NCBI GenBank assembly: GCA_025331125.1
Contig: JAOALB010000195.1
Span: 1 to 13,918 of the forward strand
From: Mycogone perniciosa
Lineage: Eukaryota > Ascomycota > Sordariomycetes > Hypocreales > Hypocreaceae
DNA length: 13,918 nt
Reading direction: 5' to 3'
Part shown: positions 1 to 8,738 of the stretch, one piece after another
Numbering within the stretch: the stretch's first letter is position 1
Layout of the letters: each line of letters opens with the position of its first letter
Position numbers and translations under genes: made by a program
The notes under the pieces: generated by a model
What the model was told of the DNA's origin: nothing
What the model saw: only the letters and a program-made list of their open reading frames with translations
Databases searched by the model: none

Positions 1-360
1 TGATTAACACTGTGGCCGGCCCCCCCCCCCCCCGGTTGCTACCTCAACGCGTGTGGCGATCCGTAATCGCTGAAGAATAGTTGACCTTGAGTGATACGAA
101 GGTTAAGGGTTTACAGAACAGCCCTGCTGATGAACTACCCATATCCATGTCCCAACGGCACAGTATTAAATTGTAAGCTGATGGACGGTGCCCATTGTCA
201 ACAAACACGACCCCAGAGTATAGTAAGTTACACGTAAACATAGCTGCAGAGCATCAACAACAGTGTCTAATAACACTCTCTACCTTCAACTGCCAACGAA
301 CTTGGTTCAAACAACTGCACCTTCAAGTCAAACTCCTACTCGTACACAACACTGTCAACA
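1..360. other. Left-end non-coding stretch with C14 run
   Basis: No convincing gene is seen here. A run of 14 C lies at 20-33, very close to the left edge. The stretch just before 361 would be the 5' flank of the transposase remnant. I looked for a terminal inverted repeat matching the region after the remnant and saw none. Confidence 0.6.
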
Positions 361-875
361 ATGCCAACCATCAACATCACAGTCCGAGCCTATGCCGTCA
401 CCCTCAAGGGCAAGGGCCACACGCGTAGGGAAATTGAACAAGAGACTGGGGTCAAACCCTCCCAGTTGAGCCGTCTTGTCCAAAAGGCCAAGGAAAGAGG
501 GTGGAAGGAGGGAACTGTAGCGCTTGACACCCATGTTGCGGACCGCAGTCGGCCTGGACGGCCCCGTCGAATTGTGGGGGACATTGCCGAACGTACGATA
601 TCTATCGTCGATGAACACAGTGTTGCGGGGGGGTCTCGACAGTCCAGGTTGTTCAAGAGCTCGACAAACCTGCCCCTGGCCACCCCAATGGCATCCGAGT
701 TGCGAGCCGCACTGTTCGTCGATTCCTCCGCAGTCAAGGCTTCGAAAGCGTCGTCGTCGAAAAGACCACAAAACCAGGCCGCAAAAAAGCTCAGGAATAG
801 GCACAAATGTTATCCTGTTGGGAAAGGTGATATTGGAATATGTGTGATTGGAACCGAGTTATCCGGTCAGCTGAT
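361..875 (+). pseudogene. Decayed Tc1/mariner-type transposase, N-terminal half only
   Basis: The ATG at 361 opens a frame whose first 90 residues look like the DNA-binding half of a fungal Tc1-like transposase. A helix-turn-helix segment (RAYAVTLKGKGHTRREIEQ, residues about 9-27) is followed by a second helical stretch (SQLSRLVQKAKERGW) and a GRPRR linker as in the family. At the G7 run 627-633 the family-like reading jumps to the frame of position 636, which continues with STVQVVQELDKP, VASRTVRRFLRSQGF and EKTTKPGRKKAQE. In that second frame there are stops at 798-800 (TAG) and 828-830 (TGA). Similarity resumes as CDWNRVIRSAD at 843-875, matching the family's DW(K)RVIWSDE entry to the catalytic core. 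The frame stays open to a TAA at 960-962 but no longer resembles a transposase. The DDE/D core and C-terminus are missing, so the element is inactive. The family is clear; the exact subfamily is not. Confidence 0.85.
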
Positions 876-2485
876 GGTGATTCGGCGGGCCTGGCGCTTA
901 AGGAATTGACTGATGTGCTCAGAGAAGCACGGCAGAATATATCGGGAAGTGCGTTACGTTAACAAGCTTCTACAGATATAGATAGGTTTCTATCTGGCTG
1001 GCTAGGATAGTTCTCTCTGTCACAATTCAGAACACCCATGAAGTGCTACTGGGTGGTGCTTAAGCAACAGGGGAGGGAGCGGAACTTCTGTTGGCTCTAG
1101 CCTTCAAATATACAAGTCCGAGACTCGGTATTTGGTGCATACCCCGAGACATTCTCGGCAAATGTCCTCATTTGTTGCTAGTAATCGTACCACGTATTGC
1201 TAATCGAACTGCAAAAATAACCTTTGGGACTTCCGCGTTACCCGTGATGGTGATGGTACGTGCTTCGCACCGTATAATACCTAAGCAAAGTACAATTCCA
1301 TTTTGTATTGCAAAATATTGATAATAACTCTACTACGTTCATCCATCATCTTGGGATGGAGATATCAAACGTGTCAGTTTTATCCATTACATAACATTGT
1401 CAGACCGAAGAACATCACGGGACCCGTCATGTGACCAAGTTCAAGACTTGTTCACATGCAGAGATCGATACAGTTCTGTCTCCTTCGCTCTCCTCAATAG
1501 TAACAACATAGCCCAAGAGTCTTTGACAGTTAGGATTTTAGTTATACTAATTATAATTGATCCTTTACTGCGGTCTCAACCGCAGTCCTGCAGCCAACAT
1601 ATCATTGTATGTACTTCGTATGTTATTGTCTAGTTACATACTTCTGGGAAGAGCGGCCAAGGAATAATAGGGAGTATTAAAAACCAAACCAGGAACCCGC
1701 CTTATGATCTAGGACTTGGTTATGAAGAATCCCACTGGAAATTTTCATCATTCACATGTTGGTAATAGCGGTATTGTCTTCAACGTCAACCCCTTGAGTT
1801 ATTTTTGCCACCCTCCCATGACCTTGAAACTCCCTCTGATCCGCCTTAATGACGCACGCTGAAGTCAAAAAATCCTTCCTCGTCCACATGACACCGCAAA
1901 GTACCTCTATAAATGGAGAAAGAACAAACCGTTTGTGGTAAAGCACTGTAGTATTGGTTCCTAGAAGACCCGAACTGACTCGACACAGCAGCCGCACCAA
2001 GTTCGTCCTCCTAGAGCCACTTGTACCGCCAAGCAAATAATTCGACAGCACGATCAAGATCTTCCTTCCAGCTCACAGTTAGGGTGATAATATTCGTGAA
2101 TTATTATGTAAGTAGATAGATAGTTTGGAGCCAGCTAGGATAATAAAAAGTCACCTGCTTGGCGTTCTTGATTCTTGCATCGCTTGTCTACATTCATCCA
2201 GCCTCCCCAGCACGCAGAACCTCTCGTACACCAGATCAAATCTTCCCTGCCATTCGTAAATAATAATCGGACTGAACAAAAAACACCAACTCATGCATTA
2301 GAGCCTATGATGGCAAAACAAGCTTCGTAGAGAGTGAGAGAGAGGGCGATATATACAAAAGACACATGCCGTGTATGTGCTCCGATTGCGAGTCGCCCCT
2401 GCAACGGAGAAAATTCCATCTTCTTTCGGTTCCCCAACCCCGGCTCCTTTATGAGCCATTCCGAGCCATCCTAGCCCCTTTGCCT
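876..2485. other. AT-richer intergenic stretch without a convincing gene
   Basis: This follows the transposase remnant and runs to the stop of the membrane-protein gene. It is visibly richer in A/T than the genes. Open frames here are short, and none carries a domain I recognise. The longest is about 100 codons on the minus strand at 1752-2057; its frame lacks an ATG near its beginning and matches nothing known to me. The only structured item is a small hairpin at 1567-1586. The part next to 2485 should hold the 3' UTR of the minus-strand gene that ends at 2486. Decayed transposon DNA is a plausible origin but is not shown. Confidence 0.5.
1567..1586. repeat. Short perfect hairpin
   Basis: ACTGCGGT at 1567-1574 and its exact reverse complement ACCGCAGT at 1579-1586 flank a four-base loop, CTCA. 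It stands alone in an AT-rich stretch, with no T run after it and no gene nearby that it would obviously serve. Confidence 0.55.
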
Positions 2486-3871
2486 TTACCGGTAGTTCTG
2501 TGTCGGCATCTCATAGACAGGTCCGCTCTGGTGGCTCATAACCGCATTGCCGTCGATTTCGGACGCATTGGGGTCATGCCATTTGGCAGCCTTTCCGCTA
2601 TCACTGCCCAGTTCCACTGCTCCAGATGCAGGTGGTTCGTACGGACCTGGGCTGATCGGGTTTGGACTGACAGAGTGCGGGCTGGCAGGATTTGCCATAG
2701 TGGTTGCCGGGCTAGGGGTGTACGTTGAACTATAGTGCTCTGGCTTCGCGAATCCAGCACGGCCATCGCCCATTGCGGTGCCGCGATATCCCTCTTGGGC
2801 ACCGGGCTTGGAAGAGACACGACCGGGTGCAAGGAATGCTGCCGCAGCTGCAGAATGGCTAGACATCGGTGCGCTACCGCGGCCGCCAGGTCCGCCAACC
2901 GGGACCTCGGAAGCACCTACCAGGTCGTCATGGTCAGGTCCGGATCCTCCACCACGGCGCCTCATGAAGAGCCAAAACAGTCCACCGATGACAGCCAAAC
3001 CACCGACAGCCGCACCAATTCCAATACCGGCCTTGGCACCAGTCGACAAACCTGTGTCCTGATCGCCATTGTTGTTGTTGCCGCCGTTGCCACCGCCGTT
3101 GCCACCAGCAGCGTTGGTGTTTGCGGGATTGCCGGGCTGAGTTTCGGTAAAGGTCTGGACCTCTCCAACTGTCACAACCGTAGAAGTCACAACCAGCGTA
3201 CTGGTAGACGTTACAGTTGTTCTGGCATCCGCTTGCTCGGTCTCAGTGACCACGTTGGTGATGACGGTTTGAGAAGTTTGAGAGTGGAGGATGGTCTTGA
3301 CAACGCTGTTGGTAACAGTAGTGCCACCTCCGCCACCAACAGTGACTGTTACTGTCACCACCTGCGTGATAGTGGCCCGCTTCTGGAGTTCGCGCAGCCG
3401 TAAATCATATTCCTCCGCGTTCGCAACGGGAACAAGAGTCGGGACGGCATCGGCCTTGGCGGGAGCGGTACGGGGAGGGAGCTGGGCGCCAATGATACGC
3501 TTCTGATTCTGGTTAACCAGCACGGTAGACGTCACATAGACAATCTTGGTAGCCGTGGCCTGGTCTCGGCTGGTGACGGTGGTGGTAGTAAATGCTGTTG
3601 ATGTCACAACGATAGTGGTGGTGATGGTAGTGGTCAGGGTTGTCAGCGAGGTAACGGTGCTACCACCGCCAGCACTGGTGGTCACCGTGTCGGTCCTGGT
3701 GACAGTTGTGTCGCCACCGTTATTCGGAGGCGGAGTGGTGGATGGCGGAGTTGGAGTTGGAGTTGGAGTTGGAGTTGGAATTGGTGTTCCTCCTCCTCCT
3801 GCTGTGCTGTCATCTTGTGCTTGGGCCGCACCCAGCAGCGCACCGAGGACAAACGCCCATGGCAATCGCAT
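2486..3871 (-). CDS. Secreted single-pass membrane protein, Mid2/SKG6-like wall-stress sensor candidate
   Basis: One uninterrupted 461-codon frame with an ATG at 3871. Residues 1-18 (MRLPWAFVLGALLGAAQA) form a typical signal peptide. A low-complexity Pro-Thr tract covers about 28-50. The ectodomain, about 51-255, is very rich in Thr, Val and Ser, as expected for heavy O-mannosylation. It contains two Lys-Arg pairs (124-125, 164-165) that could be Kex2 cleavage sites. A Gly/Asn-rich linker (about 252-270) leads to one membrane helix, about 281-303, closed by MRRRGGG, a positive-inside stop-transfer signal. The cytosolic tail (about 304-461) is Pro/Ser-rich, with several SP sites and a C-terminus around PVYEMPTQNYR. 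This architecture is that of fungal Mid2/SKG6-type surface proteins that report wall stress to Rho1 and the cell-integrity kinase cascade. That role is inferred from architecture, since these proteins share little sequence. No cysteine-rich WSC domain is present, so it is not a Wsc sensor. The gene has its own upstream region and no partner gene. Confidence 0.82.
   Translation of the reverse strand: MRLPWAFVLGALLGAAQAQDDSTAGGGGTPIPTPTPTPTPTPPSTTPPPNNGGDTTVTRTDTVTTSAGGGSTVTSLTTLTTTITTTIVVTSTAFTTTTVTSRDQATATKIVYVTSTVLVNQNQKRIIGAQLPPRTAPAKADAVPTLVPVANAEEYDLRLRELQKRATITQVVTVTVTVGGGGGTTVTNSVVKTILHSQTSQTVITNVVTETEQADARTTVTSTSTLVVTSTVVTVGEVQTFTETQPGNPANTNAAGGNGGGNGGNNNNGDQDTGLSTGAKAGIGIGAAVGGLAVIGGLFWLFMRRRGGGSGPDHDDLVGASEVPVGGPGGRGSAPMSSHSAAAAAFLAPGRVSSKPGAQEGYRGTAMGDGRAGFAKPEHYSSTYTPSPATTMANPASPHSVSPNPISPGPYEPPASGAVELGSDSGKAAKWHDPNASEIDGNAVMSHQSGPVYEMPTQNYR
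3747..3782. repeat. Hexanucleotide microsatellite inside the ectodomain coding region
   Basis: Five tandem GGAGTT units (3747-3776) followed by one GGAATT variant (3777-3782). On the coding minus strand this gives the alternating Thr-Pro tract near residues 30-41 of the membrane protein. The unit is 6 bp, so gain or loss of units keeps the frame and only changes tract length. Confidence 0.9.
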
Positions 3872-3950
3872 GTCGGATGGGGTGGAAAGGAATGTGCTCG
3901 TAGCTGTCGATCGGAGAGAGAGAGGGAGAGATAAGAAAAAAATGCGACCG
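3872..3950 (-). promoter_or_regulatory. CT-rich leader upstream of the membrane-protein gene
   Basis: Directly upstream of the ATG at 3871, the minus strand is strongly pyrimidine-rich (CTCTCTCTC runs; the plus strand shows GGAGAGAGAGAGGGAGAGA at about 3913-3931). CT-rich blocks just before the start are common in promoters and 5' leaders of filamentous fungi and often mark the transcription start area. I see no clear TATA box in the immediate region. Confidence 0.45.
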
Positions 3951-4161
3951 GTACGAGGAATAACAAAAAATGAAGGATCCCGAGAGTTGTGCTAGACGGG
4001 GACAATAATAAGCGAATGGAAAGGGGTCAGTTGACAGTTTTTGAATGGATGATGAAATGTCGAAAAGACGACGAGGGCGCGAGAAAACGGCCTCTGCTGG
4101 GGGGGGAGAGGGGATTGGCTGGACGCTGGAGATGTTCGCCGGTACGAAGTACTACTACTAC

Positions 4162-4170
4162 TACTCCGTA
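4162..4170 (+). repeat. TACTCCGTA motif copy 1
   Basis: Exact copy of the nonamer that recurs across the intergenic DNA of this window. It sits at the end of a (TAC)n-like tract and is followed by further TACGAGTACGAGTACT sequence at 4195-4210. Confidence 0.8.
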
Positions 4171-4337
4171 CTGCGAGCACTACTACCCACTACCTACGAG
4201 TACGAGTACTAACGCTGTAGGCTGGAACCAAGCCAAGTGTTAGCACAGCCTTTATAGCCTTTAGCACCTACAGTCCTAAGACATTCATTCCCTTCCCTGG
4301 CAAAGACCCGGTTTTCGGTCTGGTGTCCTTCGTGCTC

Positions 4338-4363
4338 CTCCTCCGTACTACTCCTCCGTACTA
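4338..4363. repeat. Perfect 13-bp tandem duplication
   Basis: CTCCTCCGTACTA occurs at 4338-4350 and again immediately at 4351-4363. Each copy contains CTCCGTAC, the core of the dispersed motif, so the duplication amplified part of that motif. Confidence 0.85.
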
Positions 4364-4848
4364 TTCTCACTGACGGAAAAATTTGCGATCAAAGGATGGG
4401 GAAATGCACTTAGTCAACCGCCTCTCGTGTTCAAACTCGAGGGTCCCTCAACCTGCCCACCTTTCTTCAAAGCACCGTCCAGTCAAGCAACGTCAGTCCT
4501 GTCCAAAGGACCTAAAGAACCGTTCGGAGGCCCCAATGATCCACTGCCAAGAGCTATCTATAGAAAGCGTCAATGCAACTGCATCAACTTGCATACATAC
4601 ATAATAAACCCGTGAGCTTTTGCTTCTCCCGGTCCCCGCGTAGTACGGAGCACTCGTAGGCCATTTGTGGTTTAGCCGTTGAGGTGGCAATGCAGGGATC
4701 CCCGTGCAATACGAGAGAAAAGGAAGGAAGAAAAAGAAAAGAAAAGAAAAAGACAAGGATTTAGTATGTGTCAGCCACTCGTTCAAATTCAAATGTCACC
4801 AGACCTTTCTTTCTTTCCTTATCTCACGCAGTCTCTGTCAGGAAGAAT

Positions 4849-4862
4849 TACGAGTACTCGTA
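4849..4862. repeat. Perfect 14-bp palindrome TACGAGTACTCGTA
   Basis: The 14 bases equal their own reverse complement. A further half-site, TACGAGTA, lies at 4871-4878. It resembles the TACGGAGTACTCCGTA palindrome at 8179-8194 but lacks one G/C pair in each arm. Confidence 0.85.
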
Positions 4863-5569
4863 CAGCATTGTACGAGTAGTAAGTAGCAGGCTGTTTCGCC
4901 TTGTTCTTCCTCATCACGTTACTAGGTATCTTGCTTGTCTCTTCCGCGATGGGGATGAAACCATTAGCAAGCAACCCGTGATTTCTTAGACTCACCGCAG
5001 ACACGCCATCATTCCTTAGCTTGGAGGCCTTTCAACTGAACCGGAGCCACACCTGTGGCAACATCCAATCTGCCCAACAGCCTGAGTCAGCACCATCACA
5101 TTCAACCTCAGCCCTGTGCTTATTTGGCCTTGGTCGTTGCCGGGCAGCCACTAATAAACCATCATGAGGCTGGAGGCAGTGGGCTGATAGGAGCTGAGCA
5201 TGTGCTGATAGTCCTACAAGCACTGATTTGGCTGGCCGTCATTCGCGGAATGCGTGAGACAGCTGCGGCTGTGTTCCGTTCCATCGTGGACAGCAGTAGT
5301 AATGGTATTTGTATTGGAATGAGAAAGAACTATTTACTGGCGATATATGACAATAGATGTCGCTTGGGTTAAAGCATAAAATCTGGCGCGGTGGCGCAAC
5401 GGGAGGCCCCAATGCCGAACGTTTCCAGTTACTCGAACACTCCATAGTAGATGCTCGTAGCTCGAAACCTTCTTCCTTCACCAAGGAATGAATTATCAAT
5501 AAACTCGCGGCATTCCCAATTGACTTTTACTACTTCAGAAACGGCGAAACTATGAGTTTAGTGTAACTT

Positions 5570-5578
5570 TACGGAGTA
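5570..5578 (-). repeat. TACGGAGTA motif copy 2
   Basis: Exact nonamer in the plus-strand sequence TACGGAGTA (reverse complement of TACTCCGTA), in the intergenic DNA downstream of the NoxB stop at 6047. Confidence 0.8.
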
Positions 5579-6046
5579 CTTGAAATGATGAACCGGCTAT
5601 ATGAAGTACGTCATAGTTATCCCCTTAAATAAATGAGACCAAGGCACCTACCCTACCTACCTACTTGATTGGGCAGTAGGATTTCTCTTTTTTTCCTACA
5701 GAGTATCAAAGCCAGTTATCCATTCAAATATTTTCTCATTATTTCAATGTCCTCCTTGATATATTACCTAGGTACCTATACAGCACGTCTAAAAACCCAT
5801 CGTATGCTGCCTCGTCTGTTCCGCTTCAATCATCTGTTTCCTAGAAGATAGGTATATTTTTCTGCGTCCGGCGCACACTGTGTACGTATAAACCAAAGAA
5901 TAAAAAAGGAAACAAAAAACAGGTATCAAAACATCAAAGACAGAACATCAGGTATCCAGCAGGAGCAGCGTGGCCCACTATGCCATGAATGCAAATAGTC
6001 TACAAATTGCGCATGGCTAAATATATCAACAAAACCACGGCGAGAC

Positions 6047-7865
6047 CTAAAAGTTCTCTTTGCCCCAAACAAAGGAGAACCTACAAAGACATGTCAGTCC
6101 ATACTCAAGGAGATCGGCCAGTAGAGAAAAAACGTACCCAGGCTCGGTGTACTTATTGCAGTACATATGCAGCGAACTGCCCAGGCCCTTGGGGCCACAG
6201 AAGAAGACACCGGCCTCGCAAGGTGTGTGCAACTTCCGAATGCCTCGGAAGATCATATCCCAGTTCGGTCTGCCAAAGTTGGTTGGACTCCTCAATCCCG
6301 TAATGGCGTCCTTGTCCGCGTTAACGTCGTTGATCATGATGTTGGTGGCGTCGTCAGCCTTGATCTTGGCTGTCAAGTATGTGTGAATTTCGATTCGGTT
6401 GTCCAAGTCTTGTGCCTCAACTGCCAGCAGCAGCGATCGGAACCACTCGAATGATCCAAAATCACGGCAAATCCAGAAGAAGTAGACCTTGCGCAATCGA
6501 GTCCTTTTCTGTGGGTAGTTCATTCGGTACCAGATTGACTTGAGAATAGACGCGAACGGCGTCACACCAATACCTGCGCCGACGAGAATGGAGACTTCGT
6601 ACTTGAAGACGTCCTCAGAAGCGGAGCCGAAGGGACCGTCGATGTAGATTCGGGGCAGAACACGCTTCAGCGCAGGATCAACGCCGTTCTCATCTTGGCC
6701 GACACCGACGACTTTGCTGGATCCGCCTTTCTTACCCCATTCACACCCCAAGAGAGTGGAAACTGCCACGGTGAAATCGCCGACGCATCGCATATGGATC
6801 GAGATATAGTCTTCCTCCGGGGCGCTTGTCAGCGTAAAGGGGTGGTACTGCCAAAGAGACACCGCGGGGCAGCAGAAGAAGATGTATTGTCCAGCCCGGG
6901 TCTTGGTGTTCTCCTTCTTGATCTGGATCTCGCACACGTTGCTGGGGTGCTGGATGACCTTTGAAATGTATGTCTTGTGACGACCACGGACCTCTCTGGC
7001 AATACGCTCCGCCAGGTACACGAACCCACCGTACATCCAGTACTGCCAAAACACACCAATGGCCGAGGCACCAACGCTTGTACAGAATGGTGCCACGTCA
7101 GGCTGGATCATGCAGAAAGCTCCGTGAATGGCCCAGAAGAAGAAGAAAATGATGAACATATGGTGCGTGTACCAGAAACGCTCGTAGTTGGCTCTTCGAG
7201 GCTTCTCAATCGAAGTGACAACCATACCCATAAGGGCGATCAGCATTACATATCCAGTCCAACCCGGGCCGGAGGCAAAGTTGGCCAGCAGCCAGCCATA
7301 AAAGCCAAGGTTGTTCTTGACTGCCACCTGAGCAAAGTTGTTCCAGTGGGCAATGGTATGCACCCAAGAGAAGAAGACGATAGACCAGGCCGTCATGATA
7401 TGGAAGGTGATGTTCTTGTCGAATTGAATGATGCCATTCAGGGGTGTTTGCCTGAGGAGCGAGATCAAGGTCCTGGATACCGGGAAGAGAATGATGCCGA
7501 CGTCGACGTGGAGGACCAGAGCTGATGATCTGGCAATGACGAATGTGAAGCCAAAGATGCTTCGGGAAGTGGCTAAGCTGTCCTTGAGGGCGTAGTGGAC
7601 GCAGGCAAAGGCGAATATGAGAGCATGGGCGAGCATAAAAACGAAGACGAACCTGCTCCCTGTCAGCGAGAATCTAGTTTGCCTCTTCATCCCGAACATA
7701 CACTCTTCGGTAACCTTCGTTGATCATCCACCGATCGAACTTTTCTCTTGTTGATAGTTCTTGCTGCTTCTCCTGGGTCATTTCGCCCGAAAGCAACATT
7801 CGTGTCAGAGGGGTCCATCTCGACCTCTCCGTTGGCCGCTCATAGCCATCGTATTTGTAGTCCAT
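6047..7865 (-). CDS. noxB: NADPH oxidase catalytic subunit, NoxB/Nox2 type (three exons, 570 aa)
   Basis: Exons 7865-7702, 7652-6138 and 6080-6047. Introns are 7653-7701 (49 nt, GTATGT...GCAG) and 6081-6137 (57 nt, GTACGT...TGTAG). Splicing joins INEGYRRV to FVFVFMLAHALIF and EPG to FSFVWGKENF, both the expected family sequence. The enzyme passes electrons from NADPH through FAD and two hemes to oxygen, making superoxide. Heme-ligand pairs are His139/His153 and His218/His231, spaced as in mammalian gp91phox. HPFTLTSAPEED (325-336) binds FAD. NADPH-site motifs are GAGIGVTPFASIL (413-425), FFWICRD (446-452) and FFCGPKGLG (538-546). The roughly 50-residue cytosolic N-terminus ending in STREKFDRWMINEGYRR is what marks NoxB rather than NoxA. 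It has no EF-hands, so it is not NoxC. In related fungi NoxB works with NoxR, Rac and the tetraspanin Pls1 in spore germination and host penetration. The start is the ATG at 7865; a longer frame begins only with a TTG. Confidence 0.94.
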
Positions 7866-8143
7866 TGTGAGTGGTGCCGTAAACAATCGTCGATATCAGA
7901 TACTTCCTCCCATACCAATGTTAAACACACACAAAAACAGCCCCCTCTTAAGTCTTTCCTTGGCCTTCCCGAGGCAGACAATTTCCCACTCAACAACAAT
8001 ATCCAAAGTTGTTCCTGGTGAGTGATGAAGAGTGGAGTTCAGAGCCTGCTGAACCAGCAGACAAAGTGATGATAAAGACAGTACCCGGCGCAAGCACACG
8101 AACTGAGTGAATGGAAGTGGATGTGCGGCTGGTCGGGAATATC

Positions 8144-8152
8144 TACTCCGTA
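8144..8152 (+). repeat. TACTCCGTA motif copy 3
   Basis: Exact nonamer, 279 bp upstream of the NoxB start codon. Confidence 0.8.
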
Positions 8153-8177
8153 GGTAGAGAGGCAATTGTCAGCGCTT

Positions 8178-8195
8178 GTACGGAGTACTCCGTAC
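8178..8195. repeat. 18-bp perfect palindrome made of two opposed nonamers (copies 4 and 5)
   Basis: GTACGGAGTACTCCGTAC reads the same on both strands. It contains TACGGAGTA (8179-8187) and TACTCCGTA (8186-8194), overlapping by two bases. It lies about 313 bp upstream of the NoxB ATG and a few bases from TATATAAG (8202-8209). The geometry suits a dimeric DNA-binding protein or a small cruciform; no function is shown. Confidence 0.9.
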
Positions 8196-8738
8196 CAAGT
8201 ATATATAAGACGACGACAATGATGGAAAACATACAGATGTTAATTTGGGAGCGACCAATAACACAGCCTGCTTGCACTCGACGCACGAAAAAAACTAAAA
8301 ACAAACCACTGAGCGGAAGAGCAAATATTGAAGGGAGAGGGGGGAAATGTCCGAGAGGAGCAAGACGGAAAAGGCATTCGGAGGAGGAGAGGAGGCGGGT
8401 TGGCTGCAGAAGGCCGCCTAGGCACCTCACACAAGGAACAAGGAACGGAACACCTGAATCGTTGCTTTCTGTGGTATCGCTACTCGTAGTGGACGGTTTT
8501 TAGCGCCGTGTCCGCGGTGTCGCAGTTACAGGGCCCCCGAGCGCTGTCTCTATGCGTCTGGTTGGTCACTTCTACCTCGAGCACCGGCCTCGATGGAGCA
8601 ACGGCAGCCAATCGCCGGCAAGACTGAGGCTCGGCCTGCTGCCAAGGGCGCCTCTGCGTGATGGTGCGTCCGAGTTTGGAACTGAGACGCCAACTGGGGC
8701 GCCATCCTAGGTGCTTTGGTAATAGTGTGTAGAGTTAA

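Larger units (their letters stand above)
3951..6046. other. Intergenic region between the membrane-protein gene and NoxB
   Basis: About 2.1 kb without a supported gene. It should hold the rest of the upstream region of the minus-strand gene that starts at 3871 and, at its right end, the 3' UTR of NoxB. It has TAC-rich microsatellite-like DNA (about 4145-4210), a 13-bp tandem duplication (4338-4363), TACTCCGTA at 4162-4170, a perfect 14-bp palindrome at 4849-4862, TACGGAGTA at 5570-5578, and overlapping palindromes TACCTAGGTA/TAGGTACCTA at 5765-5778. Frames of 60-105 codons exist here, but they lack recognisable domains or credible starts. Confidence 0.55.

Noticed and set aside
300..320. GGTTCAAAC resembling a tRNA B box
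   Set aside because: No matching A box, acceptor stem or cloverleaf can be built around it.
1752..2057. Minus-strand open frame of about 100 codons
   Set aside because: It opens with non-ATG codons; the first ATG is well inside, and no domain or splice pattern was recognisable.
2735..3403. Long plus-strand frames opposite the Mid2-like gene
   Set aside because: They mirror the biased codons of the Thr/Val/Gly-rich minus-strand gene, which itself has a signal peptide, a membrane helix and a good ATG.
5055..5372. 105-codon plus-strand frame
   Set aside because: It begins with GTG, has no early ATG, no recognisable domain and no splice partners.
6977..7525. 182-codon plus-strand frame opposite NoxB
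   Set aside because: It is antisense to highly conserved NoxB coding sequence, has no family resemblance and is explained by codon bias.
7653..7701. Alternative NoxB intron 1 ending at the earlier CAG (GCTGACAG)
   Set aside because: The intron would be about 42 nt and the join would not give the family sequence YRRVFVFVF; the GCAG acceptor seven bases later does.
7866..7886. Longer NoxB N-terminus beginning seven codons upstream
   Set aside because: That start is a TTG; the ATG at 7865 gives MDYKYDGYERPTERS and needs no unusual initiation.
8111..8503. 130-codon plus-strand frame in the NoxB upstream region
   Set aside because: It is low-complexity, basic, without a domain, and spans the palindromic repeat; a chance frame is more likely.
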